Source: Mycobacterium sp. E787 (GTDB lineage Bacteria; Actinomycetota; Actinomycetes; Mycobacteriales; Mycobacteriaceae). Taken from it: a stretch of DNA of 64,000 nucleotides. Where the stretch lies: NCBI RefSeq assembly GCF_001668725.1, contig NZ_LZKL01000111.1, positions 1 through 64,000 on the forward strand. Reading direction: 5' to 3'. Positions 10,201 to 17,300 of this stretch are shown here, one piece after another; the stretch's first letter is position 1; each line of letters opens with the position of its first letter. Both the position numbers and the translations under genes were made by a program. The notes beneath the pieces were generated by a model, which saw only the letters and a list, made by a program, of their open reading frames with translations, ran no database searches and was not told the origin of the DNA.

Positions 10201-10526
10201 TGTTCCATGGCCTCCCACGCGGTTTCCATGAGCAGCCGGTGCTGCGGGTCCATGGCCGTGGCTTCTTTTTCGGTGATACCGAAGAACTCGGGGTCGAAGT
10301 CACCGACGTTGTCGAGGAAGGAGCCCCACTTGCAGACGGAACGGCCAGGCACACCCGGTTCGGGGTCGTAGTAGTAGTCGACGTCCCAGCGCTCGGCCGG
10401 AATCTCCTTGACAAAGTCGTCACCGCGCAACAACGCTTCCCAAAAGAGGTCAGGGGAGTTGATGCCCCCGGGCAGCCGGCATGCCATCCCGATGACGGCG
10501 ACCGGAGTAACGCCTGCCTTATCCAC
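4230..10526 (-). CDS. pks5: Mas-type iterative polyketide synthase (Pks5-like)
   Basis: 2098-residue type I synthase with a full reducing set. KS: TACSS with Cys177, EAHGTGT around His312, NFGH His348. AT: GHSMGE with Ser621; VASH at 722-725 is the methylmalonyl-type form. DH: HxxxG with His926, and Asp1092 in HPALLDA. ER: SGTGGVGQA near 1552-1560. KR: GGLGGLG near 1757-1763, Tyr1902. C-terminal ACP: YGLDSL with Ser2050. Length and domain order match mycocerosic-acid-synthase-like enzymes that elongate fatty acyl chains with methylmalonyl-CoA. The neighbouring glycosyltransferase cluster matches the pks5 (Rv1527c) locus, hence the symbol; it could equally be called a Pks2/3/4 relative. It is transcribed toward papA and probably forms a unit with it. 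Confidence 0.93.
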   Translation of the reverse strand: MDKAGVTPVAVIGMACRLPGGINSPDLFWEALLRGDDFVKEIPAERWDVDYYYDPEPGVPGRSVCKWGSFLDNVGDFDPEFFGITEKEATAMDPQHRLLMETAWEAMEHAGLTKDTIAGETGVFVGLNYGDYQFVHAATDAFDGPYGNPGTISCMASGRVSYALGLHGPAVTIDTACSSGLFAIHQACRSLNDGESELAFAGGVNVMMEPRRSASASAGGMLSGTGHCHAFDVKADGFVSGEGCVVLLLKRLTDAQRDGDRILGVIRATAANQDGHTPNIAMPSGEAQAAVYRSALAAAGVDAGTVGMVEAHGTGTPVGDPIEYGSLAEVYGIGNPCVLGASKTNFGHLQAAAGALGVMKAVLSVQHGVVPKNLHFEALPDEMARIDTGLFVPQENTPWPLNGGQPRRAAVSAYGISGTNVHAIVEQAPEPLSRNGAATRARRDGTLLFPLSATSADGLRETAARLAEWVEARATDVSAPDLAYTLARRRGHRSVRTTVLAGDTPELLAALREVAGGDALFQEVVGQEQRGPVWVFSGQGSQWATMGADLLAKEPAFAAAIAEIEPLIAHESGFSVTEALTAPEKVTGIDRVQPTIFAMQVALATTMKSYGVSPGAVIGHSMGESAAAVVAGALSLEDGVRVICRRSRLMTTIAGSGAMASVELPAQQVLSELMARGVNDAVVAVVASPQSTVIGGATNTVRELVEVWEQREVMAREVAVDVASHSPQVDPILDELYDVLAEIEPLTPEVPYYSATSFDPREEPYCDANYWVDNLRHTVRFSAAVQAALEDGYRVFGELSPHPLLTHAVDQTARSLDMTVAALAAMRREQPLPHGLLGLLGDLYSTGATVDFSVLYPAGHLVDAPLAAWTHRSLLLSREGHSSRALASSVAVHPLMGQHVRLPEEPERHVWQAEIGTAALPWLADHQVHGTPTLPGAAYCEMALAAARTVFGEASAVRDVRFEQMLMLDEETQISLTATAEAPGALTFAVETNEDGVQARRASAVLKEADHDERPAALDIEALLAAHPSSLEGNDLRDAMDLCGIQYGPAFTGLAAAHTAEGTGTTVLAEIGLPSVIRTQQTNYGVHPALLDACFQSVAAHPSVANASLGGLLLPLGVRELRVHGSVSSARYCYSRVTAASGGSVEADLDILDKQGTVLLTVRGLQMGTGVSPSGERARVMAERLLTVEWQQRQLPDVPATETGAWLLVSTSDAADLVATAFTDAMKLHEADCTTLSWPSRADHPAIAERLRDEVEKGGYAGVVVLTEPKNGNPDDESAVRGGEYVHHLVRIARELPELQGESPRLFVVTRNAQKVLSEDVPNLDQGGMRGLLRVIGSEHPHLHTTHIDVDEQTGAEQVVRQLLTTGPGEDETAWRNDEWYIARLCPTPLRPEERQTTIVDHESDGMRMQIRTPGDLQTMEFAAFDRVPPGPGQIEVAVTASSINFADVLNAFGRYQSLDNILPQLGTDFAGVVTAVGPDVTNHKVGDHVGGMSPNGCWATFVTCDARLATTLPEGLTDAQAAAVTTAHATAWYGLNDLARIRSGDKVLIHSGTGGVGQAAIAISAAAGAEIFATAGSEARRQLLRDMGIEHVYDSRSVEFADQIRRDTDGYGVDIVLNSVTGAAQLAGIKLLALGGRFVEIGKRDIYGDTKLGLFPFRRNLAFWGVDLGLMSVSHPQQVSEILSTVYKLTAEGVLPMPESTHYPLAEAATAIRVMSAAEHTGKLILDIPRAGRSSVVLPPEQAPVYRKDGSYIITGGLGGLGLFLAEKMAAAGAGRIVLTSRSEPSQKALETIELVRAIGSDVIVECGDIAQADVAQRLVATATATGLPLRGVLHAAAVVEDATLTNITDELIDRDWAPKVYGAWNLHEATAGQSEKADLDWFCLFSSAAALLGSPGQGAYAAANSWLDAFTYWRRAQGLPATAIAWGAWGEIGRGADFAEGSGAAIAPDEGAYAFEALLRHDRAYTGYSPLIGTPWIASFAERSKFLEMFKSAGEKRSGSSKLRAELADLPLDEWPTRLRRLLSEQIGLILRRNIDVDHPLSEYGLDSLGNLELRTHIEAQTGVRITSADITTVRGLADHLFHKLAPQEENAAAPA

Positions 10527-11457
10527 TGTCCTTCACCTCTCCTTGCCTATCCACAAGTTCCTATCACTGCTGCTCGCTCTTATCAGAGCTTCGAGAAATC
10601 TCGCCGAATTTTTTTGCGCGAGCTAGCAACTCCGCGAGCAACACGCAAACAACCCACCGACCCCCGCAATCGAAGCCCGCCTTATCAACGTGGCGCGATC
10701 AGCAGCGTAGCGGCTCGCCCCGAACCGCGTGGAAAAATCGTGCGAACGTACAAAAATTTAACAACGCCCGACCCATCGTCGCTGACAGGAAGCTCGAGGC
10801 ACCGAGCGTTCACATACTTTTCGCACGAAAATTGGCCGTGACAGTGAACTCTAGTCGAGCCAGAGGCGCTGTGCCGCAACTGCTCCGGCGACGTGCGGAC
10901 CTGCGTGGCAAACCAGACCATGCGCGTTGTCACCACCGCGGCGGCCGGGCAGCATGTTGTCGCCCGACCCGGAATGGCCGCGGCGGAAACCAAATTGGGC
11001 ACCCCGATGCGCTGCATCGGGATGCGTAATCCCGCCATAGTAGGGGCTATTGGGAAAGCCCGCAGGGAAATCGCTGAAATCTTTAAGATTGCAAGTTAAG
11101 TCCCGATTAAAAGTCGGCGGATTCGTCCCGCGCGGGGATATGCCGGTGGTCCGAACGGTCGCCTGGCCCGAGGGCGGCGCAGTTATCTGGCGGGACGGCC
11201 GGGTTGTCCGCATTCGCGGGCGGTGGACCGTGGTGGGCGTATGCGACAGGGGCCCAGAAGCATTCGGTTGGCCAGTGCGCTCGTGGGGTTTGCCCGCACC
11301 GCACGGCGTCGGCTGCGAGGCCCGCGGGGTTCGGCCTTGACGTTGCGGACTTTTCGCCGGCGCTCCCGCCGGGCGAAAGCCGCCTGGCGCGGCGCGCCGC
11401 TGGCTACGATGGCCGGTGAACGTGAGGTGTCTCACAAGCGCACGGAGTGTTCGCACC
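10527..11457. other. 931-bp intergenic region without convincing genes
   Basis: Between divergently transcribed pks5 and the Rv1531-like gene. The pks5-proximal 300 bp are clearly more AT-rich than the window average, with A/T runs near 10610 and 10755, as expected for a regulated promoter. Open frames of 60-200 codons exist on both strands, but their compositions (Arg/Pro/Gly-rich shadow-type translations) and lack of recognisable domains do not support genes. A TACGAT hexamer at 11405-11410 lies 6 bp before GTG 11416 and about 48 bp before ATG 11458, a plausible -10 for the rightward gene. In M. tuberculosis fadD24 and adh occupy this interval, as far as I recall; neither is present. Confidence 0.55.
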
Positions 11458-12039
11458 ATGACCGCACCCATCGGGCAAGCCCGGGTCCCCAGATTGCCGC
11501 TCGACGAGGCCAAAGCCGCCGCCGACGAAGCCGCGGTGCCCGACTACATGGCCGAGCTCAGCATCTTCCAGGTGTTGCTGAACCATCCGACACTGGCGCG
11601 CGCCCTCAACGACCTGCTCGCCACCATGCTCTGGCACGGCGCGCTGGACCCGCGGTTGCGCGAGCTCGTCATCATGCGGATCGGCTGGCTCACCGCGTGC
11701 GACTACGAGTGGACCCAGCACTGGCGCGTGGCGTCGCTGTTGGGCGTGAGCCCCGACGACATGCTCGGCGTGCGCGACTGGCAGCGGCATGAGGGCTTCG
11801 GGCCCGTTGAGCGCGCGGTGCTGGCGGCCACCGACGACGTGCTGCGCGACGGCGCCGTCAGCGCGGACAGTTGGGCCGCCTGTTCGCGCGAATTACACGG
11901 CGACACAACGGTTCTCATCGAGCTCGTCACCGCGATCAGCGCGTGGCGAATGGTCGCGTCGATCCTGCACAGCCTCCAGGTTCCGTTGGAAGAGGGGGTG
12001 TCCAGCTGGCCGCCGGACGGCCGGTCGCCTCACGATTGA
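11458..12039 (+). CDS. Carboxymuconolactone decarboxylase-like (AhpD-fold) protein, Rv1531-like
   Basis: 193-residue protein of the carboxymuconolactone decarboxylase/AhpD-like fold. The core helix LRELVIMRIGWLTACDYEWTQHWRVA corresponds to the family signature (E..IL..A...C.YEW..H). Only one cysteine of the usual CxxC pair is present (TACDYEW), so AhpD-type disulphide chemistry is doubtful; many such single-Cys proteins have no proven reaction. ATG 11458 is preferred because GGAG at 11444-11447 is suitably placed; an in-frame GTG at 11416 could give a longer or leaderless form. It is followed 32 bp later by the nitronate monooxygenase gene on the same strand, so the two are probably cotranscribed. 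Confidence 0.82.
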   Translation: MTAPIGQARVPRLPLDEAKAAADEAAVPDYMAELSIFQVLLNHPTLARALNDLLATMLWHGALDPRLRELVIMRIGWLTACDYEWTQHWRVASLLGVSPDDMLGVRDWQRHEGFGPVERAVLAATDDVLRDGAVSADSWAACSRELHGDTTVLIELVTAISAWRMVASILHSLQVPLEEGVSSWPPDGRSPHD

Positions 12040-12071
12040 CTTATCGGTCGCCTAACTCTTAGCGTCGGGCA

Positions 12072-13196
12072 ATGCGAACCAGGGTCGCCGAAATGCTGGG
12101 GGTCGAATTTCCGATCTGCGCCTTCAGCCACTGCCGCGATGTTGTGGCCGCGGTCACCAATGCGGGCGGGTTCGGGGTGCTCGGGGCCGTCGCGCACAGC
12201 CCCCAGCGTCTGCAGAACGAGCTGACCTGGATCGAGGAGCAGACGGGCGGCAAGCCCTACGGGGTCGACCTGCTGCTGCCACCCAAGTACGTCGGCGCCG
12301 AGCAGGGCGGAATCGACGCCCAACAGGCCCGTGGGCTGCTGCCCGAGGAGCACCGCGCGTTCGTGGAGGACATCCTGTCCCGCTACGGCGTCGCGCCGCC
12401 CGCCGAGGAGCCCCGGGCCTCGTCAGGCGGCCTCAACATCTCGCCCAAGGGGTACGAACCGCTGCTGGACGTCGCCTTCGCCCACAACATCCGGCTGATC
12501 GCCAGCGCGCTCGGGCCCCCGCCCGCCGACCTCGTCGAGCGCGCCCACCAGCACGACGTCCTGGTGGCCGCGCTGGCGGGCACCACCGGCCACGCGCGGC
12601 GGCACGCGGCCGCGGGTGTCGACCTGATCGTCGCGCAGGGCACCGAGGCCGGCGGCCACACCGGCGAGGTGGCGACCATGGTGCTGGTGCCCGAGGTGGT
12701 GGATGCCGTCGCGCCGGTTCCCGTCCTGGCCGCCGGGGGGATCGCCCGCGGCCGGCAGGTGGCCGCGGCCCTGGCGCTGGGCGCCGAAGGGGTGTGGTGC
12801 GGATCGGTGTGGCTGACCACCGAAGAGGCCGAGACGGTTCCCGTCGTCAAGGAGAAGTTCCTGGCGGCGAGCTCGTCGGACACCGTGCGATCCCGATCGA
12901 TGACCGGCAAGCCGGCGCGGATGTTGCGCACCGCCTGGACCGACGAGTGGGCCCGCCCGGACACTCCCGATCCCCTCGGCATGCCGCTGCAGACCGCCCT
13001 CGTCACCGGCGCGCAGGTGCGTATCAACCAGGCCGCCACCCATCCCGGTTCCGAGGCGCGCGAGCTGGCCACCTACTTCGTCGGCCAGGTGGTCGGCTCG
13101 CTGGACAAGGTGCGCCCGGTGCGCTCGGTGGTGCTGGACATGGTGGAGGAGTTCATCGACACGATCGGCCGGCTCGACGGTCTGGTCGATACGTGA
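12072..13196 (+). CDS. Nitronate monooxygenase / 2-nitropropane dioxygenase family (Rv1533-like)
   Basis: 374-residue FMN-dependent TIM-barrel enzyme. Visible family features are the N-terminal PICAFSHCRDVVAAVTNAGG segment, the GTEAGGHTG loop bearing the probable catalytic histidine, and the phosphate-binding AAGGIARGRQVAAALALGAEGV stretch. The family oxidises alkyl nitronates such as propionate 3-nitronate, or acts in fatty-acid or detoxification roles that are undefined in mycobacteria. It starts at ATG 12072, 32 bp after the CMD-like gene. The stop overlaps a possible 27-codon GTG frame that I do not call as a gene. Confidence 0.88.
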   Translation: MRTRVAEMLGVEFPICAFSHCRDVVAAVTNAGGFGVLGAVAHSPQRLQNELTWIEEQTGGKPYGVDLLLPPKYVGAEQGGIDAQQARGLLPEEHRAFVEDILSRYGVAPPAEEPRASSGGLNISPKGYEPLLDVAFAHNIRLIASALGPPPADLVERAHQHDVLVAALAGTTGHARRHAAAGVDLIVAQGTEAGGHTGEVATMVLVPEVVDAVAPVPVLAAGGIARGRQVAAALALGAEGVWCGSVWLTTEEAETVPVVKEKFLAASSSDTVRSRSMTGKPARMLRTAWTDEWARPDTPDPLGMPLQTALVTGAQVRINQAATHPGSEARELATYFVGQVVGSLDKVRPVRSVVLDMVEEFIDTIGRLDGLVDT

Positions 13197-13376
13197 CCGG
13201 CGCCGCGCGGCGCCGCCGCGTGGTCAGCGCCGATTTCGTGGCGGCGCGGGTGTTGGAACGGGCCGACCCTGGCTGAATGCTGTGTGCGCGCGTAATAAAC
13301 GCATAAAGATTGAGTGACAAGGCGCACACCGCGTTGACCGGGTCATAGCCGTCGTGCATGATCGGTCGCGTATGCA

Positions 13377-13532
13377 CCTCGTTAGGTGAGGCGTCTACAC
13401 GAATACAGGCCACTGACCCCGAACGTCCAAAGACGCCCCGGGTCAGGACAGCTCCTCCCGGCTTAAGGGTTGAGCCCAGGTGGCTTCCGGAATATCGGAC
13501 ACGTCGTGTAGTGCCAAAGCTCTGACGAGAGG
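13377..13532 (+). promoter_or_regulatory. M-box (ykoK-type) magnesium riboswitch
   Basis: The sequence matches the M-box consensus closely: GTTAGGTGAGGC at 13381-13392, the ACAGGCCACTG segment, AACGTCCAAAGACGCC, a GGGTCA strand and the terminal TAGTGCCAAAGCTCTGACGA segment. CCTCGT near 13378 can pair with ACGAG(A)GG at the 3' end to close P1. The family binds Mg2+ and lowers expression of downstream genes when Mg2+ is plentiful. In M. tuberculosis an M-box precedes Rv1535, and the same small gene follows here at 13817. The long stretch between aptamer and gene contains a leader ORF, suggesting an indirect, perhaps Rho- or translation-coupled, expression platform. Confidence 0.92.
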
Positions 13533-13633
13533 GGTGCGGATCTCCGGCGGTCGCCGGTTTCTGGACTCCTTGTGGTGCGCGTGGATCGTGCGGACAACCG
13601 CACGCGTCGTGACGTCGAGGAGGTGAGGGACGT

Positions 13634-13714
13634 ATGAGTTCCAGCGACAGTCCGGATCGAAGTCCGGGCGGTGTTCCGTCCCGATCCGACCTCCGGCGCG
13701 AAGTTCGCGGCTAG
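13634..13714 (+). CDS. Putative 26-codon leader peptide between M-box and the Rv1535-like gene
   Basis: ATG at 13634 follows a very strong Shine-Dalgarno tract (GAGGAGGTGAGGG, about 13617-13629) and runs to TAG at 13712-13714. It encodes a Ser/Pro/Arg-rich peptide with three prolines and five arginines. It lies about 100 nt after the M-box and about 100 nt before the Rv1535-like start. Position and ribosome binding site suggest a regulatory upstream ORF, by analogy with the proline-codon leader mgtL of enteric mgtA. No homology evidence is available; translation is inferred only from the signal strength. Confidence 0.5.
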   Translation: MSSSDSPDRSPGGVPSRSDLRREVRG

Positions 13715-13816
13715 CCAATCGCCTTCGCGGCCAAGCACTCTCGGATCGGAACCACAACGGGATGGGACACGTCAGTCCAATCAGCGCTCGTTTGGGATTC
13801 CCGCCAGGAGGCGATC

Positions 13817-14050
13817 ATGACCGCAGTTCTGCACGACGAAGTAGTAACCGTAGCGCCCGCCCGCAAGCTGACGGTGGTGCGCGACGCGACCCCGGCCCCC
13901 GCCCCCAAGAAGGCCGTGCGCCGGGCCGAGAGCCGGACCATCGTCATCAGCGACCCGCTGGTGGACGGCGCCGCGCACTTCTTGGCCGTTGGCGTGCGTC
14001 ACGTGTACGCCGCCCTGTGGCGGGCCGGTGTGCTCGAGGTCCGGGCGTAG
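13817..14050 (+). CDS. Small conserved mycobacterial protein, Rv1535-like
   Basis: 77-residue protein of unknown function. The N-terminal half is Ala/Pro/Lys-rich (PAPAPKKAVRR); the C-terminal half has a conserved-looking block, IVISDPLVDGAAHFLAVGVRHVYAALWRAGVLEVR. ATG 13817 follows AGGAGG at 13806-13811. It is the only gene between the M-box leader and the ileS T-box, so magnesium limitation probably induces it. There is no membrane segment strong enough to call it a transporter. I recognise it only by position and size as the M-box-controlled Rv1535 family. Confidence 0.85.
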   Translation: MTAVLHDEVVTVAPARKLTVVRDATPAPAPKKAVRRAESRTIVISDPLVDGAAHFLAVGVRHVYAALWRAGVLEVRA

Positions 14051-14061
14051 TGGGCACCATC

Positions 14062-14129
14062 GATGCTCCAAGGGGCTACCCGGCCGCAGGTCTTGCCTGA
14101 GGCCAGGTGGCCCCTTGGAGTGCGGCATC
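14062..14129 (+). terminator. Long GC-rich stem-loop between the Rv1535-like gene and the T-box
   Basis: CTCCAAGGGGCTACC at 14066-14080 pairs with GGTGGCCCCTTGGAG at 14106-14120 (one G-U pair). The stem can be extended by GATGC/GCATC with a small bulge. The interior can form a smaller CAGG/CCTG hairpin. It starts 12 bp after the Rv1535-like stop. There is no U-tract, typical of mycobacterial terminators; it may instead be a 3' processing barrier or an upstream element of the T-box leader. Confidence 0.6.
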
Positions 14130-14347
14130 CGTAGAATCGCCGCAGTGGCATCGATCCGGCGATCACCGGGGAGCCTTCGGAAGAACGGCCGGCACGGCTC
14201 AGTAGAACCGAACGGGTAGGCCCGTCACAGCCTGCATCGAGCGGTCGCGCGACAGCGCGGCAAGCGGGGTGGTACCGCGGCGCTCGCGCACCGTGCGCGT
14301 CGTCGTCCCCGGCCAGAGCAGGACGGCCACAGGAGACGACACACATC
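14130..14347 (+). promoter_or_regulatory. Isoleucine T-box riboregulator of ileS
   Basis: A translational T-box leader. A short stem I has CCGG at 14156-14159 and 14166-14169 around a loop containing ATC (14162-14164), the isoleucine specifier. The actinobacterial ileS-type segment GAGCCTTCGGAAGAACGG follows. The T-box bulge sequence GGTGGTACCGCGG is at 14268-14280 and contains the TGG that pairs with the uncharged tRNA CCA end. No intrinsic terminator is visible. Instead GTCGTC near 14299-14307 can pair with GACGAC at 14335-14340 around the Shine-Dalgarno AGGAGA (14331-14336), fitting regulation by ribosome-site sequestration, as described for mycobacterial ileS. Confidence 0.92.
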
Positions 14348-17300
14348 GTGACCGAGAACGCTGACGTCGGGGCGTATCCGAAGCCGGGGGCGCCGGACTT
14401 TCCGGCGCTCGAGCTGCACGTCCTCGACTACTGGGCCCGCGACGACACCTTCCGGGCCAGCATCGCCCGCCGCGACGGCGCCCCGGAGTACGTGTTCTAC
14501 GACGGGCCGCCATTCGCCAACGGGCTGCCCCACTACGGCCACCTGCTCACCGGGTACGTCAAGGACATCGTCCCGCGCTACCGCACCATGCGCGGCTACA
14601 AGGTGGAGCGCCGCTTCGGCTGGGACACCCACGGGTTGCCCGCCGAGCTCGAAGTCGAGCGCCAGCTGGGCATCAACGACAAATCGCAGATCGACGACAT
14701 GGGCATCGCCGCGTTCAACGAGGCCTGCCGCGAATCGGTGTTGCGTTACACCGACGAGTGGCAGGCCTACGTCACGCGGCAGGCGCGCTGGGTCGACTTC
14801 GACAACGACTACAAGACGCTCGATCCGTCCTACATGGAGTCGGTGATCTGGGCGTTCAAACAGCTGTGGGACAAGGGCCTGGCCTACGAGGGCTACCGGG
14901 TGCTGCCGTATTGCTGGCGCGACGAAACCCCGCTGTCCAACCACGAATTGCGGATGGACGACGACGTCTACCAGAGCCGCCAGGACCCGGCGCTGACCGT
15001 GGGATTCAAGGTGGTCGGCGGGGCGTTGGATGGGGCCTACCTGTTGGTGTGGACCACCACCCCGTGGACCCTGCCGTCGAACCTTGCGGTGGCCGTCAAC
15101 CCCGAGGTGAGTTACGTGCAGGTACGGGTGGGGGAGCGGCGGTTCGTGCTGGCCGAGGCCCGGCTGGCCGGCTATGCCCGCGAATTCGGTGAAGAGCCCG
15201 AGGTGCTCGGCACGCTTTCGGGCGCCGAGCTGTTGGGCATGCGCTACCTGCCGCCGTTCCCGTATTTCATGGACAGCCCCAAGGCTTTTCAGGTGCTGGC
15301 GGGCGAGTTCGTCACCACCGAGGACGGCACCGGGATCGTGCACATGGCGCCGGCCTACGGCGAGGACGACATGGCGGTCTGCGACGCGGCGGGCATCGCG
15401 CCGGTGACCCCGGTGGATTCCAAAGGCCGCTTCGACGCGACCGTCCCGGACTACCAGGGGCAGCGGGTCTTCGACGCCAACCCGAACATCATCCGGGATC
15501 TGAAGAACGGCACCGGCCCGGCGGCGGCGAACGGCGCGGTGCTGGTCCGCCACGAGACGTACGAGCACCCGTATCCGCACTGCTGGCGGTGCCGCAACCC
15601 GCTGATCTACCGGGCGGTGTCGTCGTGGTTCGTCGCGGTCACCGAATTCCGGGACCGCATGGTCGAACTCAACCAGCAGATCACCTGGTACCCCGAACAC
15701 GTCAAGGACGGCCAGTTCGGCAAGTGGCTGCAGGGCGCCCGGGACTGGTCCATCTCGCGAAACCGCTACTGGGGCACGCCAATTCCGGTGTGGAAGTCCG
15801 ACGATCCCGCCTACCCGCGCGTCGACGTCTACGGCAGCCTCGACGAGCTGGAGCGCGACTTCGGGGTGCGGCCCACCAATTTGCACCGGCCCTACATCGA
15901 CGAGCTGACGCGGCCCAACCCCGACGACCCCACCGGCCGCAGCACGATGCGGCGCATCCCCGACGTGCTCGACGTGTGGTTCGACTCGGGCTCGATGCCG
16001 TACGCCCAGGTGCACTACCCGTTCGAGAACGGCGAGTGGTTCTTGGGTGGGGTGGCGGGAGAGCCCGAAGCCCACTACCCGGGCGACTTCATCGTCGAGT
16101 ACATCGGCCAGACCCGCGGCTGGTTCTACACGCTGCACGTGCTTGCCACCGCGCTGTTCGACCGTCCCGCGTTCAAAACCTGTGTGGCGCACGGGATCGT
16201 GCTGGGTTCAGACGGCCAGAAGATGAGCAAGTCGCTGCGCAACTACCCGGACGTCTCCGAGGTGTTCGACCGCGACGGCTCCGACGCCATGCGGTGGTTC
16301 CTGATGGCCTCGCCGATCCTGCGCGGCGGCAACCTGATCGTCACCGAGCAGGGCATCCGCGACGGCGTGCGCCAGGTGCTGCTGCCCTTGTGGAACGCCT
16401 ACAGCTTCCTGGCTTTGTATGCGCCGAAAGTCGGTGCCTGGCGCACCGATTCGACCAATGTGCTGGACCGCTACATCCTGGCCAAGCTGGCCGAGCTGCG
16501 TGCGGACCTGACCGAGTCGATGGAGACCTGCGACATCTCCGGGGCCTGCGAGCAGCTGCGCCAGTTCACCGAGGCGCTGACGAACTGGTATGTGCGACGG
16601 TCGCGTTCGCGGTTCTGGGAGGAAGACGCCGACGCCATCGACACCCTGCACACCGTGCTGGAGGTGACGGCCCGGTTGGCGGCGCCGTTGCTCCCGTCGG
16701 TCACCGAGATCATCTGGCGGGGGTTGACGTCCGGGCGTTCGGTGCACCTGACCGACTGGCCCGACGCGGACGCCGTTCCAGCCGATCCCGATCTGGTCGC
16801 CGCGATGGACCAGGTGCGGGAAGTATGCTCGGCCGCGTCGTCGCTGCGCAAGGCCAAGAAGCTGCGGGTGCGCCTGCCGCTGCCGAAACTGACCGTGGCG
16901 GTTGAGAATCCGCGGCGGCTGGAGCCGTTTGTCGACCTGATCGCCGACGAGCTCAACGTCAAGCGCGTCGAGCTCACCGACGCCATCGACACCTACGGCT
17001 CCTTCGAGCTCACCGTGAACGCGCGGGTGGCCGGGCCGCGGCTGGGCAAGGATGTGCAGGCTGCCATCAAGGCGGTGAAGGCCGGTGCGGGCGTCGTCAA
17101 CCCCGACGGCACCCTGACCGCGGGCCCCGCCGTGCTGCAGCCCGACGAGTACAGCTCCCGCCTGGTGGCGGCCGACCCGGACTACACCGCCGCGCTGCCC
17201 GACGGGGCGGGGCTGGTGGTGCTGGACGGCACGGTGACCCCCGAGCTGGAGGCGGAGGGCTGGGCCAAGGACCGGATCCGCGAGCTGCAGGAGCTGCGCA

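Noticed and set aside
7155..10841. 1228-codon plus-strand frame opposite pks5
   Set aside because: His/Arg/Gly-rich antisense shadow of the polyketide synthase.
11050..11340. 96-codon plus-strand frame in the pks5-Rv1531 gap
   Set aside because: No domain, no good ribosome site, Trp/Gly/Arg-biased composition; not enough support for a gene.
10851..11513. 220-codon minus-strand frame upstream of the Rv1531-like gene
   Set aside because: Low-complexity Arg/Pro/Thr translation, overlaps the start of a real gene and shows no domain.
13193..13276. 27-codon GTG frame after the nitronate monooxygenase gene
   Set aside because: It overlaps the stop of that gene, is Arg/Ala-rich and has no ribosome site of its own; could be a relic of a lost regulator but cannot be supported.
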